Assembly: GCA_947450165.1 (NCBI GenBank)
Contig: CANFUJ010000002.1
Location: forward strand, 1 to 58,717
From: Chitinophagaceae bacterium
GTDB taxonomy: Bacteria > Bacteroidota > Bacteroidia > Chitinophagales > Chitinophagaceae
Reading direction: 5' to 3'
DNA: 58,717 bases
The translations under genes and the position numbers were made by a program. Below, piece after piece: positions 1-9,175 of the stretch (its first letter is position 1; every line of letters begins with the position of its first letter). The notes below the pieces were generated by a model. That model was given only the letters and a program-made list of their open reading frames with translations, ran no database searches and had not been told where the DNA came from.

Positions 1-520
1 ATGCTCCATTTACACCTGATGGAAATACATTCAATCTCAACAGTGGGCTTACACTTGGCAATGGATTTAATGTTGATGGATATGAGAAATTAAAGTAAGT
101 GTTTGGAATACTTGAAGCCCTGATTACTTGTGGTATTGTGTTGTACTGCACAATTGCTGCAGCTTGAGGAACTGAAACCTGATTGTTTATAAAAGATTCA
201 AAAACTGCATTGGGTGCATTGGTTGGAACTAAACCACCTGATAATGCATTAATCAAAGCTTTTATCCCAGCATTTCCTGGTACAAACATCGTAAATGATC
301 TCGTACTGTCGTTTATCAAACTCAATTGATTTCCTCTTACCACCAAAGCATAGTATAAACTAAAATCGGCGTTATCTCTCAATGATTGATCCAGCTTTGG
401 TAAAGTAGATTGAACTGCTGGTGCTTCATTTACTTGTTCCAATTCCTTGTTACATGATGAAATTGAAATTATCGTTATCAATAAAGCGATAATCGAACTT
501 ATTTTTTTTATTGTTTGCAT
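1..520 (-). CDS. Fasciclin (FAS1)-domain lipoprotein, partial (runs off left edge)
   Basis: I translated this by hand; the ORF track misses it because it has no stop in the window. From the ATG at 520 it reads MQTIKKISSII... with a hydrophobic signal and a lipobox (SISSC, about residues 19-23), so it should be a lipoprotein. After a short linker comes a FAS1-like segment: LPKLDQSLRDNADFSLYYAL, then SFTMFVPGNAGIKALI, which matches the family's 'FTvFaPtNaAF' motif. FAS1 domains mediate extracellular adhesion or protein contacts. About 173 residues are visible; the C-terminus lies outside. It starts 32 nt after the TonB-dependent receptor stop and is probably co-transcribed with it, so it may be an outer-membrane accessory protein of that receptor. 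The family call is secure; the function is not. Confidence 0.85.
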   Translation of the reverse strand, partial: MQTIKKISSIIALLITIISISSCNKELEQVNEAPAVQSTLPKLDQSLRDNADFSLYYALVVRGNQLSLINDSTRSFTMFVPGNAGIKALINALSGGLVPTNAPNAVFESFINNQVSVPQAAAIVQYNTIPQVIRASSIPNTYFNFSYPSTLNPLPSVSPLLRLNVFPSGVNGA

Positions 521-552
521 AAAATATTTTTTATTTTAAAAGTAGATGTTGA

Positions 553-3282
553 TTAATACACATTGAAACCATAGCTTACAAAATACAAGCCACCAATTTG
601 AGCACTTCCTACCCCATCATAATAATATGAATTCAGTAAGTTGTTTGCGCCAATTTTGATGATTGATTTTGATGATGGTAATTTATAACTAATCTGTGCA
701 TTTAATGTTTGTACATCAGGTAAATTTCCATTAACAAAATCTCCTTGATAAAAATAACTTTGTTGCCATCTGTACGCTAGATTGAATCCCATTCTTTTAT
801 CCGGACCAAAACCTGAATTAGAAATACTTGCATTTACCTTGTACTTTGGTGCATTAAAGAAAGCCACAAAATCTTCAGGAACATCTTTTAATACATCTGA
901 TGCAAAATTAAATCCTACTGCAAAATTCTTTGGCAAACGATAATCCAAGCTTATGCCAAAGCCATAGGTTTTTACTTTTTCTGTTGAGTTTACTGGAATT
1001 GAATAATAACGGTTTGTTGTATCAGACATGTTTGTTGGAACACCGTTTTTAAATTGAGCCACTAATTTTCTTCCAGTAAAATCTTGGTATTGTCCATAGT
1101 AACCATATAAATCAACCAATAATTTTCCTTTTGCCAACAAACCTTTGTAACCCGTTTCAAATGAAGTAATGGATTCTGGCTTTTGATCTACAATATTATA
1201 TTTAACGTTTTGACCAACGCTGAATGCATCTAAATCATACAATTGGTTGGTATCAAAATTATATTTTGTTCTAAAATACTTGTTAGAGCCCAATAAACGA
1301 ACACCACTTCCCACACCTAAGTCAATCCATTGTTGTTGGTTTGATGGGAAACGATAAGCAGTTTGATAAGAAACCCTAACGTGATTGTATTCTGCCAATT
1401 TAAATGTAGCTGTAGCTCTTGGTGTAAAACGACCTTTGAAGTTTTCGTTTTTATCATATCTTCCAGAAACAGCCAATTTTAATCTGTTGCCAATTTTTCT
1501 AGTTGCTTGTGTAAATACGCCATATTCATGGGTATGAATTGGATTGCCTGGAGCATCTGCAAATAAATTGCCTTCAGAATTTAATTCATAAATTTTATAG
1601 GTACCACCAACAATTAAATCAGCAATTTTAGAGGTAAATTTTGATAAATTATAGGTTGCTTCTCCACTATACAAACGAGAGCGATCGAATAATTTTGCAC
1701 CACCTTCTGCCAATGTTTTAGAACGGATAGAATCGTAATTCTTTTTAAACAAATCGCTGTTGTATTCTGGGCGACCTTGATCTGCTATTGTTCTAGCCGC
1801 ACGATGCGCATCACCATCTGAAGCGCCATTTAATCTTGCTGCTAAATATGCTTGTGTATATTCGCCATACCAAGTTTGAGATGGCTTCCAGCTTTCATTG
1901 AATAATCTTGTAGCAACAGTGGTGTTGTAAGAATCACCAGAGTTTTCACGTGTAGTAAACGCCCTAACTGTCCAATCTTTATGGTTCAATTCTAATTTGT
2001 ATTGACCCATTTTAAAATTCTCTAAATAATATCTTTCACTTCCTGTATAAGCCGTATTTCCACTACCCCAATATCCTGCTGCAATAGCTTCGATTTTTGG
2101 TGTGATTTTGTAATGTAATGCACCGCTAAATTTCATATTGATGGTATAAGGATTAACCACTTGTTTTTCGGTATAGCCCGTACGAGAAACGAATATGGTT
2201 CTACCATTATTTAAAGTATCTAAAAAGTTTTGTAGAAATGGTGCGCTTGCTGCAACTGTTGGAAAAACCAAAGCCCTCAAGTCAATTGTGGTTTCATCTC
2301 CATAGATATGAACACCATCATAATTGGCATCAGTATTTCTGTTGCCAGATGTAATGTGTCCTCCAGTAGCCAAACGAGCATAGTTTCTATCATCAACACC
2401 TCTCCAATCCTTAGCTTTGATGTACTCAGCATTGATTTTAAAAGCAAACTTTTCACTTAATTTTTTTGCAAAACGTAAAGTAATATTGTGGTAAGATGAA
2501 GGATCGTTTTGTGAACCATCAACATTCATTACCCCTTCTTTTGCCATTATAGAAAAACCTTGGTACTTAAATGGATTTTTGCTAGTCATCAACATGGTAC
2601 CGTTCATACCACCAGAACCGTATAATGCAGATGAAGCACCTTGTAATAATTCTATATTATCTACATCCAACTCACTCAAACCAACAATAGAAGAAACGGA
2701 GAAATTTAAACCTGGAGCTTGGTTGTCCATTCCATCTACCAATTGGTTAAATCTGTAATTTCCACTCGAGTTAAAACCTCTTGTGGTTGGTGTTACAAAA
2801 GTTAATGAAGATGTTGTAATGTCAACCCCTTTTAAGGTTTTTACAATGTCGTAAAAATTTGCACTTGGGGTAGCTCTAAGTGTTGCAGCACTAACCCTTT
2901 CAATAGATACTGGAGATTCCAAGATTTTTTCTTGAACCCTTGAAGCAGAAACCACAACTTCTTGTCCCAATGCATTTGATGGGTTTAATGTGATTTGAAG
3001 TTTCTCTGAAGCAGAATTAATTGTTTTTTCAATGGTTTCAAATCCAACAGCTGAAATTGTAATGGTAGCTGGTAAACTTTTTACAGTAATATCAAAGTTT
3101 CCTTTGTCATTTGTAAAAGTACCTGTTGAAGTTCCATTTATTAAAATGGATGCTGCAGAAACATTTTCCTTAGATTGGCCATTTTTTACATTTCCATTAA
3201 TTTTTTGAAATTGCGCAAAAGCATTTACACAAAAGAAATTAAGGAGTACAAAAGCAACCAAATAGTTGTAATTTTTCTTCAT
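553..3282 (-). CDS. TonB-dependent outer-membrane receptor (SusC/CirA-like)
   Basis: This is an outer-membrane TonB-dependent transporter of about 909 residues. I start it at the internal Met of MKKNYNYLVAFVLLNFF rather than at the ORF-track Met, because that Met begins a typical signal peptide ending AFA|Q and the 49 residues upstream look untranslated. Next comes a carboxypeptidase-regulatory-like domain (INGNVKNGQSKENVSAASI...), usual in Bacteroidota receptors, then the plug (QEVVVSASRVQEKILESPVS; LLQGASSALYGSGGMNG), then a long beta-barrel ending in an aromatic residue (...FNVY). The substrate cannot be read from sequence. It is divergent from purC and is followed by a FAS1 lipoprotein gene, with no SusD-like partner in view. 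Confidence 0.93.
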   Translation of the reverse strand: MKKNYNYLVAFVLLNFFCVNAFAQFQKINGNVKNGQSKENVSAASILINGTSTGTFTNDKGNFDITVKSLPATITISAVGFETIEKTINSASEKLQITLNPSNALGQEVVVSASRVQEKILESPVSIERVSAATLRATPSANFYDIVKTLKGVDITTSSLTFVTPTTRGFNSSGNYRFNQLVDGMDNQAPGLNFSVSSIVGLSELDVDNIELLQGASSALYGSGGMNGTMLMTSKNPFKYQGFSIMAKEGVMNVDGSQNDPSSYHNITLRFAKKLSEKFAFKINAEYIKAKDWRGVDDRNYARLATGGHITSGNRNTDANYDGVHIYGDETTIDLRALVFPTVAASAPFLQNFLDTLNNGRTIFVSRTGYTEKQVVNPYTINMKFSGALHYKITPKIEAIAAGYWGSGNTAYTGSERYYLENFKMGQYKLELNHKDWTVRAFTTRENSGDSYNTTVATRLFNESWKPSQTWYGEYTQAYLAARLNGASDGDAHRAARTIADQGRPEYNSDLFKKNYDSIRSKTLAEGGAKLFDRSRLYSGEATYNLSKFTSKIADLIVGGTYKIYELNSEGNLFADAPGNPIHTHEYGVFTQATRKIGNRLKLAVSGRYDKNENFKGRFTPRATATFKLAEYNHVRVSYQTAYRFPSNQQQWIDLGVGSGVRLLGSNKYFRTKYNFDTNQLYDLDAFSVGQNVKYNIVDQKPESITSFETGYKGLLAKGKLLVDLYGYYGQYQDFTGRKLVAQFKNGVPTNMSDTTNRYYSIPVNSTEKVKTYGFGISLDYRLPKNFAVGFNFASDVLKDVPEDFVAFFNAPKYKVNASISNSGFGPDKRMGFNLAYRWQQSYFYQGDFVNGNLPDVQTLNAQISYKLPSSKSIIKIGANNLLNSYYYDGVGSAQIGGLYFVSYGFNVY

Positions 3283-3407
3283 ATAGATTTTTTGGTTTTT
3301 ATAATAGTAAGCAAAATAAGTATACTTGATGCCAATACGAAATTTAATTTTTAACATCTGTTGATAGTTTACTGTGTTTTTAAATTCAAATAAACACATT
3401 GGTTTAA

Positions 3408-3415
3408 TAACTTTA
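3408..3415 (+). promoter_or_regulatory. Possible -7 box of purC
   Basis: TAACTTTA matches the Bacteroidota -7 consensus TAnnTTTG at all but the last fixed base and lies 4 nt before the purC ATG. If it is used, the mRNA would be nearly leaderless. I see no convincing TTTG -33 box at the right spacing. Confidence 0.3.
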
Positions 3416-3419
3416 CAAA

Positions 3420-4340
3420 ATGAAAGCATTTAATTTCCCCAATCAAACCAGTTTTTATAGCGGTAAAGTAAGAGATGTTTATGGCATTTCAGATAACCAT
3501 TTGGTGATGATTGCGAGTGATCGTATTTCTGCTTTCGATGTTATTCTGCCCCATCCCATTCCATTTAAAGGACAAGTTTTGAATCAAATTGCAGCTTATA
3601 TGCTCAATGCTACAAAAGACATCTGTCCGAATTGGCTTTTAAGCACACCTGCCCCAAATGTTAGTTTTGGATTGAAATGCGTTCCATTTAAAATTGAATT
3701 GGTGGTTAGAGGAACATTGACTGGACATGCTTGGCGTACCTATCAATCTGGTAAAAGAACATTATGCGGAGCCGAAATGCCAGAAGGTTTAAAAGAGCAT
3801 GATTTTTTTCCAACTCCAATTATCACCCCATCTACAAAGGCCGATGAAGGTCACGATGAAGACATAAGTCCTGCTGAAATTATTGCCAATGGTTTAGCTA
3901 CGTCAGAAGAATGGGAAATTCTAAGTAAATACGCACTTCAATTATTTGAGCGCGGAAAAGCCATTGCCGAAAAACAAGGATTAATTTTAGCCGACACCAA
4001 ATATGAATTCGGAAAAATTGGCAATGTTATTTATCTGATGGACGAAATCCACACGCCCGATTCATCACGTTATTTTATAAAAGAAGGTTTTGACGAGAGG
4101 CAAGCTGCAGGTTTACCTCAAAAGCAATTGAGTAAAGAATTTGTACGCGAATGGTTGATTCAAAATAATTTCATGGGCAAAGAAGGACAGCAAGTGCCAG
4201 AGATGACTACATCTTGGATTAATGAAATCAGCGGAAGATATATTGAACTATATGAAAAAGTAATTGGCGAAAAGTTTGTGCCTGAGCCGCTTACGGATGA
4301 GGAGGTGGAGGAAAGGGTTTGTGAGGTTTTAGAGGTTTGA
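3420..4340 (+). CDS. purC: Phosphoribosylaminoimidazole-succinocarboxamide synthase (SAICAR synthase)
   Basis: This is cytosolic SAICAR synthase of purine biosynthesis, which joins CAIR and aspartate using ATP. Recognisable motifs are SDRISAFDVILPHPIPFKGQ, VVRGTLTGHAWRTY, TPSTKADEGHDE and DTKYEFG. At 306 residues it is the longer type (about 300) common in Bacteroidota and eukaryotes. The ATG at 3420 opens directly on the conserved FYSGKVRDVY region, so the start is secure. The last roughly 15 residues (LTDEEVEERVCEVLEV) run into a degenerate GAGGTTT-type repeat, so the C-terminal tail probably grew by repeat expansion. It is a stand-alone housekeeping gene, unrelated to the polysaccharide locus. 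Confidence 0.97.
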   Translation: MKAFNFPNQTSFYSGKVRDVYGISDNHLVMIASDRISAFDVILPHPIPFKGQVLNQIAAYMLNATKDICPNWLLSTPAPNVSFGLKCVPFKIELVVRGTLTGHAWRTYQSGKRTLCGAEMPEGLKEHDFFPTPIITPSTKADEGHDEDISPAEIIANGLATSEEWEILSKYALQLFERGKAIAEKQGLILADTKYEFGKIGNVIYLMDEIHTPDSSRYFIKEGFDERQAAGLPQKQLSKEFVREWLIQNNFMGKEGQQVPEMTTSWINEISGRYIELYEKVIGEKFVPEPLTDEEVEERVCEVLEV

Positions 4341-4613
4341 GAGGTTTGTTCAAAAGGTTCAATGTGTCCAATGTGTTCAAAAGTTTTGAGGCACTTTCCA
4401 CTAATTAGCAACTTTGATAATAAAAATAACTTTTTGAAAAGCCCCCTCGATCCCCCAAGGAGGAAGCTGCAAGTACTTTCGATTAATTAGAAATTTTGTT
4501 TACAATAAAAACTTTGTGCCAGGAAAAGTCAGAGCGAAAATGAGATTGAGAGCGAATTTTCACAATTGACTTTTTTCTTCATTCTCATTCTGTTTCTCAC
4601 TCTAAACAAAAAA

Positions 4614-4646
4614 CTTTGTGCCTTTGTGCCTTCGCGTCTTCGTGTC
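4614..4646. repeat. Degenerate CTTTGTGCC / CTTCGTGTC tandem repeat
   Basis: Four imperfect units of about 8-9 nt (CTTTGTGC, CTTTGTGC, CTTCGCGT, CTTCGTGT) follow each other, and an isolated CTTTGTGCC occurs at 4512-4520. Similar strings are common between genes in many Bacteroidota genomes (from memory). The ORF-track extension of ychF through this repeat is therefore spurious. Confidence 0.6.
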
Positions 4647-4745
4647 AAAAAAAATGCTGCAAGCATTTCTACTTCGTGGCTTAAGTTTTGGGAGGTTTGT
4701 GAGATTCAATTTTCAAAAACTTTTATCAATACAAATTTCAAACCT

Positions 4746-4753
4746 TACCTTTG
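4746..4753 (+). promoter_or_regulatory. -7 promoter box of ychF (TACCTTTG)
   Basis: TACCTTTG is an exact match to the Bacteroidota -7 consensus TAnnTTTG, 26 nt before the chosen ychF ATG. A T-rich stretch (TTTTA at 4721) sits roughly where a -33 TTTG would be expected. It also argues that the ATG at 4780, not the ORF-track start at 4618, is real. Confidence 0.6.
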
Positions 4754-4779
4754 CGACCAATAAAAATACATCATTAGAT

Positions 4780-5880
4780 ATGGCATTACAAGCAGGAATC
4801 GTTGGGTTACCCAATGTTGGAAAATCAACTTTATTTAACGCAGTAAGTAGCAGTGCAAAAGCACAAGCAAGTAATTATAGATTTTGCACGATAGAACCCA
4901 ATACTGGATTGGTAAACGTTCCTGATCCTAGATTAAACAAATTGGAAGAATTGGTAAAACCTCAGCGTGTTGTTCCTACTCAAATTGAAATTGTAGATAT
5001 CGCTGGATTGGTTAGAGGTGCAAGTAAAGGCGAAGGTTTAGGCAATAAATTTTTAGCCAATATTCGTGAAGTGGATGCCATTATTCACGTCATCAGATGT
5101 TTTGAAGATGACAATATTTTAAGAGATGAAGGGCCGATTAATCCTGTTGGCGATAAAGAAATTATTGAAACAGAACTTCAATTGAAAGATATTGAAAGTG
5201 TAGAGAAAAAAATGCAACGTACCGAAAAGATGCTCAAACAAGGTGATGCAAAAATGAAGGCTGAATATGAGGTACTGAAAGCGTGTAGAGAACATTTAGA
5301 TAAAGGGAAAAATATTTTGTCGCTTGGTTTAAGTAAAGAAGATAAATTAGCCATTGCCGATATTTTCTTACTAACCGATAAGCCGATTTTATATGTAGCA
5401 AATGTTGATGAAGCGTCTATGCATACTGGCAATAAATACTCTGATGCACTTACAGAAGCCGTTAAAAACGAAGGTAATGAAGTAATTGTAATGACAAATG
5501 CTATCGAAGCTCAAATTGCAGAATTTGACAATGACGATGACAAGCAAATGTTTATGGAAGAGTATAAAATGGTAGAACCAGCATTAGATCGATTGATTCA
5601 TTCAACCTATAAGCTTTTGAATTTATCTACCTATTTTACAGCTGGCGTTCAAGAAGTAAGGGCTTGGACTATTCAACATGGTTGGAAAGCACCTCAAGCA
5701 GCTAGCGTAATTCACACTGATTTTGAAAAGGGATTTATTAAGGCGGAAGTTATTGCCTATAATGATTTTGTTGCATTGGGTTCAGAAGCCGCTTGTAGAG
5801 AAAACGGTAAATTGCGCATTGAGGGAAAAGAATATCTAGTACAAGATGGAGACGTAATGCATTTTAGATTTAACGTCTAG
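4780..5880 (+). CDS. ychF: Ribosome-binding ATPase YchF (Obg-family)
   Basis: This is a P-loop ATPase of the Obg/YchF family that binds the 70S ribosome and takes part in stress and translation control. I start it at the ATG in [19 protein letters not shown], giving 366 residues, the family's usual length. The ORF-track start adds 54 residues translated from a repeat and from upstream of the promoter. Motifs visible are G1 [10 protein letters not shown]3 DIAGLVRGA, the YchF-typical variant YVANVDE in place of NKxD, and the C-terminal TGS-like domain ([18 protein letters not shown]... [14 protein letters not shown]). It is a housekeeping gene, convergent with the polysaccharide locus (32 nt between stops). 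Confidence 0.96.
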   Translation: MALQAGIVGLPNVGKSTLFNAVSSSAKAQASNYRFCTIEPNTGLVNVPDPRLNKLEELVKPQRVVPTQIEIVDIAGLVRGASKGEGLGNKFLANIREVDAIIHVIRCFEDDNILRDEGPINPVGDKEIIETELQLKDIESVEKKMQRTEKMLKQGDAKMKAEYEVLKACREHLDKGKNILSLGLSKEDKLAIADIFLLTDKPILYVANVDEASMHTGNKYSDALTEAVKNEGNEVIVMTNAIEAQIAEFDNDDDKQMFMEEYKMVEPALDRLIHSTYKLLNLSTYFTAGVQEVRAWTIQHGWKAPQAASVIHTDFEKGFIKAEVIAYNDFVALGSEAACRENGKLRIEGKEYLVQDGDVMHFRFNV

Positions 5881-5912
5881 TTTTTAGCTATACAATAAAA
5901 TCTAAATAGTCT

Positions 5913-6650
5913 CTATTCCAAAAAATCATTCCAAGATTGATGCTCAAGCAATGTTTTAAAAGTCTTTTGGTTTCTCGGATCTTCTAACATTGATAAATGT
6001 CTTCCATGATGCATGTCTGTTCCTACGAAAGATACCATCCCATTTTTTAGCATGTATTCTGCAGCTTTTGTTGCTTCTTTACCATAGTATCCGGTTAGAG
6101 AAAGTAAATTTATTTGCAACATAAAGCCCAAATCAATAAACCGATGATACATTTTGTAATTATTATGATAATATGGATATCTTTCAGGATGCGCTAAAAT
6201 TGGGGAGTAACCAACATTTTGAATTTCAAATGAATATTGCTCGGGTTCATTTGGCATTGATGCATAAGAAAACTCTGTAAGAATAATATTATCTTTTATT
6301 GTGAGCAATTTCTCTTCTTTATTTAAAATCTCCAAAAAGTAACTATCCAACATATATTCTGCTGCGGCATGAACTTCAAAATTAATGGATTGATTTTTTA
6401 ATTCACTTTTTAAACTATTTAAAGCATTATTAATTGTAGTGGGTGTATTTCTATATAAGTCGCTAATCACATGTGGAGTGGCGATTGATTTTGTAACACC
6501 CAATTCCATTAATCCTTTTATCAAAAAAATAGAAGTTTCCAAATCAGGTGATCCATCATCAATTCCAGGTAAAATATGCGAATGCATATCCGTTTTAATC
6601 GGAAAAAACTTGATATCCTCAACTACTTTTTTCTTGAAAAAACTAAACAT
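5913..6650 (-). CDS. CpsB/YwqE-type PHP-fold protein-tyrosine phosphatase
   Basis: This is a metal-dependent (PHP-fold) tyrosine phosphatase, 245 residues, normal for the family. The metal-binding signatures are in order: DMHSHILPGIDDG (residues 21-33), ATPH (57-60), LAHPERY (152-158) and GTDMHHGRH (210-218). In capsule systems these enzymes dephosphorylate the Wzc-type kinase and so control chain length and export. Here the likely partner is the BY-kinase at 39768-42200, at the other end of the same operon. The gene is last in the 34-gene run, 8 nt after the upstream glycosyltransferase. The family call is secure; the partner is inferred. Confidence 0.92.
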   Translation of the reverse strand: MFSFFKKKVVEDIKFFPIKTDMHSHILPGIDDGSPDLETSIFLIKGLMELGVTKSIATPHVISDLYRNTPTTINNALNSLKSELKNQSINFEVHAAAEYMLDSYFLEILNKEEKLLTIKDNIILTEFSYASMPNEPEQYSFEIQNVGYSPILAHPERYPYYHNNYKMYHRFIDLGFMLQINLLSLTGYYGKEATKAAEYMLKNGMVSFVGTDMHHGRHLSMLEDPRNQKTFKTLLEHQSWNDFLE

Positions 6651-6658
6651 TATTTAAA

Positions 6659-7408
6659 TTATTTTTTAAAGTATTGATGTAATTTACTCAAAGGTTTTAA
6701 TATAGAAACAAATAAAGGCAATGGAATCCCATTTGCTTTCATGGCTCTGTAATCATTCCTGTTGGCTTCTATTCTTTTTAAAAAATTATTATTACTCAAT
6801 CCTCCCTTTCGCATTCTAATTATAAGCTTAGAAATATAAATGGTACTTAAGTTGTGTTTGTATAGATACCTCGCCATGAATTCATAATCTGAAGCAGAAT
6901 AAAAATCTATTTCATAATTGCCATATTTTTCAAGCAAATCTCTTTTGAAATAAAATGCGGGATGAGCTGGCATCCAACCTGATTTAAATAAATTTCGGTG
7001 ATAAGGTTTCCCTTCCCATTTTCTGTAAATCTTGAAAATATCTTCTTCGTAAACATAATTCAAATCGCCATAAAGGGTATCTACATTATGCTTTTCAAAA
7101 GTGTTTGCAATTGTTTCTAATACATCTTCAGAAGCAAATACATCATCGCTGTGTAAAACACCTATAACATCCCCAGTAGCCATTTCCATCCCTTTATTTA
7201 AGGCATCAAACATGCCTTTATCGGGTTCTGAAATCCATTTAGTAATTTGATTCTCGTGATTTTTGATGATGTTGATGGTGTTGTCTTTCGATTTCCCATC
7301 AACAATAATGTATTCAATATTTTTGTACGTTTGATTTAATACAGATTGAATGCATTGCTCCAAATATTTTTCGCAGTTGTACGTAACTGTTATGATTGTA
7401 ATTTTCAT
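6659..7408 (-). CDS. Glycosyltransferase family 2
   Basis: This is a GT-A fold glycosyltransferase of about 249 residues. I choose the ATG that begins MKITIITVTYNCEKYLEQCI, the standard GT2 opening. The ORF-track start is an upstream TTG inside the carbamoyltransferase gene and adds 15 residues. Motifs are the nucleotide-binding VDGKSKDNT and the DXD-like HSDDVF; the protein is basic at its C-terminus. There are no clear membrane segments, so it should act at the cytoplasmic face on lipid-linked glycan. It lies 19 nt downstream of the carbamoyltransferase stop. The donor and acceptor sugars cannot be told. Confidence 0.9.
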   Translation of the reverse strand: MKITIITVTYNCEKYLEQCIQSVLNQTYKNIEYIIVDGKSKDNTINIIKNHENQITKWISEPDKGMFDALNKGMEMATGDVIGVLHSDDVFASEDVLETIANTFEKHNVDTLYGDLNYVYEEDIFKIYRKWEGKPYHRNLFKSGWMPAHPAFYFKRDLLEKYGNYEIDFYSASDYEFMARYLYKHNLSTIYISKLIIRMRKGGLSNNNFLKRIEANRNDYRAMKANGIPLPLFVSILKPLSKLHQYFKK

Positions 7409-7427
7409 TTCTTTTTGATATGCTGCT

Positions 7428-9155
7428 TTATTTTGTGATGATATAATTTTCAAGAACGAGCATATCCATATTTGTTCTTAAAAAACAATTAAGTGCCTCT
7501 TCGGGCGTGTTTACAATAGGTTCATTTTCATTAAAAGATGTATTGAGTAAAATAGGAATTCCTGTTTTTTTCCTAAATGTATCTATGAGTTGATAATATC
7601 TTGGCGCTATTTCCTTATCTACTGTTTGCAATCTACCTGTGCCATCAACGTGTGTAACTGCCGGAATCAATTGTTGCTTTTCTTTTTTTATTGGAAACAC
7701 TTTTTCCATAAACGGAACGGGTTCATTCAATTCAAAAAACTCAGACACGTATTCCTTTAATATAGAAGGTGCAAAAGGTCTGAAACTTTCTCGTCTTTTA
7801 ATTTTTGAATTCAATAGTTCTTTTGCGTCTTGTCTTCTTGGATCAGCTAAAATTGATCTGCCGCCTAATGCACGAGGGCCAAACTCAGCACGTCCGCTCA
7901 TCCATCCTACTACTCCTCCATTGATCATACAATCCGAAACTTGATCATACAAATCAGCATCTTCAACAAAATTGAAATTGATATTTTTTTCAATTAAAAT
8001 TTCTTTTATTTCTGCATTGGAAAAATGGCTTCCTGTATATGCAGAAAAAATAGGTTCTATTCTAGGTAAATTTAAATGCTGATGATGCGTGTACATCCCT
8101 GCACCCATTGATATTCCAGCATCATGACCAGCTGAAGGAATATATACATGTTTAAAAGGCGTGTTTCTAGTAATCTTACCGTTGGCTACACTATTTTGCG
8201 CCACCCCACCGGCAATGCATACACTATCCAAGCCAGTTTTTTTATGCAAATGATTGAGCATGTGAAAAAGCACCAATTCTGTCATACGCTGAACAGATGC
8301 GGCTAGGTCTTTATGCGCTTGTGTAAGCGGTTCATCTTTTTTTCGTGGTTGTCCAAATTTCTCTATCATGTAATCGCTATACATGGGCGCTACAACCGGA
8401 ATAAAATCTTCTCCGTAATCAATAATACCAGATGTTGCGCTTCTAAAATATTTCAAGTTCAATTTGAATAATCCATCATCGGTAAGTTTTACCACATCTT
8501 GTAACTTATCCATAAAAGTTGGTGTACCATAAGGAGCCATACCCATAACCTTGTATTCATCACCATAATGTGGGAAACCAAGTAATTGGGTAAATGCGGT
8601 ATAACATAATCCAATAGAATGTGGAAAATCAACGGATTGAAGTACTTCTATTTTATTTCCTTTGCCGATAGCTGTCATTGCAGTAGAAAAATCACCAGAG
8701 CCATCAATCGACAAACAAGCTGCTTCTTTAAAAGGTGAAGGGAAAAACGCAGAAGCCAGATGACTTCTATGGTGTTCAACATTAATAACTTTACCTGAAA
8801 AATCAGAAGGCGACATGCCAAATGCTTGAGCCAAATGTTCTTCAATAGAAGACACTTTTTTACGATTGATTAATCTTTCTTTAATGGCGCCAAAATTTCC
8901 AAAAGGATTTTTAGCAACATAAATCATTTTCTTAAATAGCTTAACATTTGTATTTCTACCTATAGCAAAATAATCAACTTCTTCAATGCTAATTCCAGCT
9001 TCATTCAAGCAAAATCTTATGGCTAATTCTGGAAATCCTGCCCAATGTTTTACTCTTCTAAAACGCTCTTCTTCAATCGCTGCAATCATTTTGCCATTTA
9101 CAAAAATAGCCGCTGACGCATCAGCATGAAAAGCGTTTATTCCTATAATATTCAT
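7428..9155 (-). CDS. Carbamoyltransferase (NodU/CmcH family)
   Basis: This O-carbamoyltransferase has 575 residues, the usual length. It has an N-terminal Kae1/ASKHA-like domain (GINAFHADASAA, AIEEERFRR, NVEHHRSHLASAF, CLSIDGSGDF, IAGGVAQNS) and a C-terminal YrdC-like domain (EFGPRALGGRSILADPR; TGIPILLNTSFNENEP). Family members move a carbamoyl group from carbamoyl phosphate through carbamoyl-adenylate onto a hydroxyl, as in Nod factors and antibiotics. Inside a polysaccharide operon the likely acceptor is a sugar hydroxyl. It follows the exosortase gene by 20 nt. Carbamoyltransferases are frequent in exosortase-linked glycan loci (recollection). Confidence 0.93.
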   Translation of the reverse strand: MNIIGINAFHADASAAIFVNGKMIAAIEEERFRRVKHWAGFPELAIRFCLNEAGISIEEVDYFAIGRNTNVKLFKKMIYVAKNPFGNFGAIKERLINRKKVSSIEEHLAQAFGMSPSDFSGKVINVEHHRSHLASAFFPSPFKEAACLSIDGSGDFSTAMTAIGKGNKIEVLQSVDFPHSIGLCYTAFTQLLGFPHYGDEYKVMGMAPYGTPTFMDKLQDVVKLTDDGLFKLNLKYFRSATSGIIDYGEDFIPVVAPMYSDYMIEKFGQPRKKDEPLTQAHKDLAASVQRMTELVLFHMLNHLHKKTGLDSVCIAGGVAQNSVANGKITRNTPFKHVYIPSAGHDAGISMGAGMYTHHQHLNLPRIEPIFSAYTGSHFSNAEIKEILIEKNINFNFVEDADLYDQVSDCMINGGVVGWMSGRAEFGPRALGGRSILADPRRQDAKELLNSKIKRRESFRPFAPSILKEYVSEFFELNEPVPFMEKVFPIKKEKQQLIPAVTHVDGTGRLQTVDKEIAPRYYQLIDTFRKKTGIPILLNTSFNENEPIVNTPEEALNCFLRTNMDMLVLENYIITK

Positions 9156-9175
9156 TTATTGAGAAACGATTTTAA

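Larger units (their letters stand above)
4341..4779. other. Repeat-rich spacer between purC and ychF
   Basis: I see no credible gene in these 439 nt; the short ORFs have no homology that I recognise. The spacer holds GAGGTTTG-type tandem remnants at its left end (about 4317-4348) and an imperfect direct repeat (about 4391-4433 and 4473-4515, both containing TAATTAG and ending in ATAAAAA(TA)ACTTT). Between these lies a C-rich/G-rich segment (GCCCCCTCGATCCCCCAAGG), and later comes a CTTTGTGCC-type tandem run. It looks like decayed intergenic repeats of the type scattered in Bacteroidota genomes. The only clear functional signal is the ychF promoter at the right end. Confidence 0.6.

Noticed and set aside
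4160-4411. 83-aa minus-strand ORF overlapping the purC end, with SKTSQTSKTSQT-like repeats.
   Set aside because: It is the antisense reading of the GAGGTTTG repeat and has no homology that I recognise.
4614-4646. Possible CRISPR-like or regulatory tandem array.
   Set aside because: Units of 8-9 nt directly adjoin each other with no spacers, and the run is short and degenerate.
4566-4763. 65-aa ORF and the 54-residue N-terminal extension of ychF.
   Set aside because: Both read through the CTTTGTGCC repeat and the ychF promoter box; YchF proteins start at the [16 protein letters not shown]-type opening.
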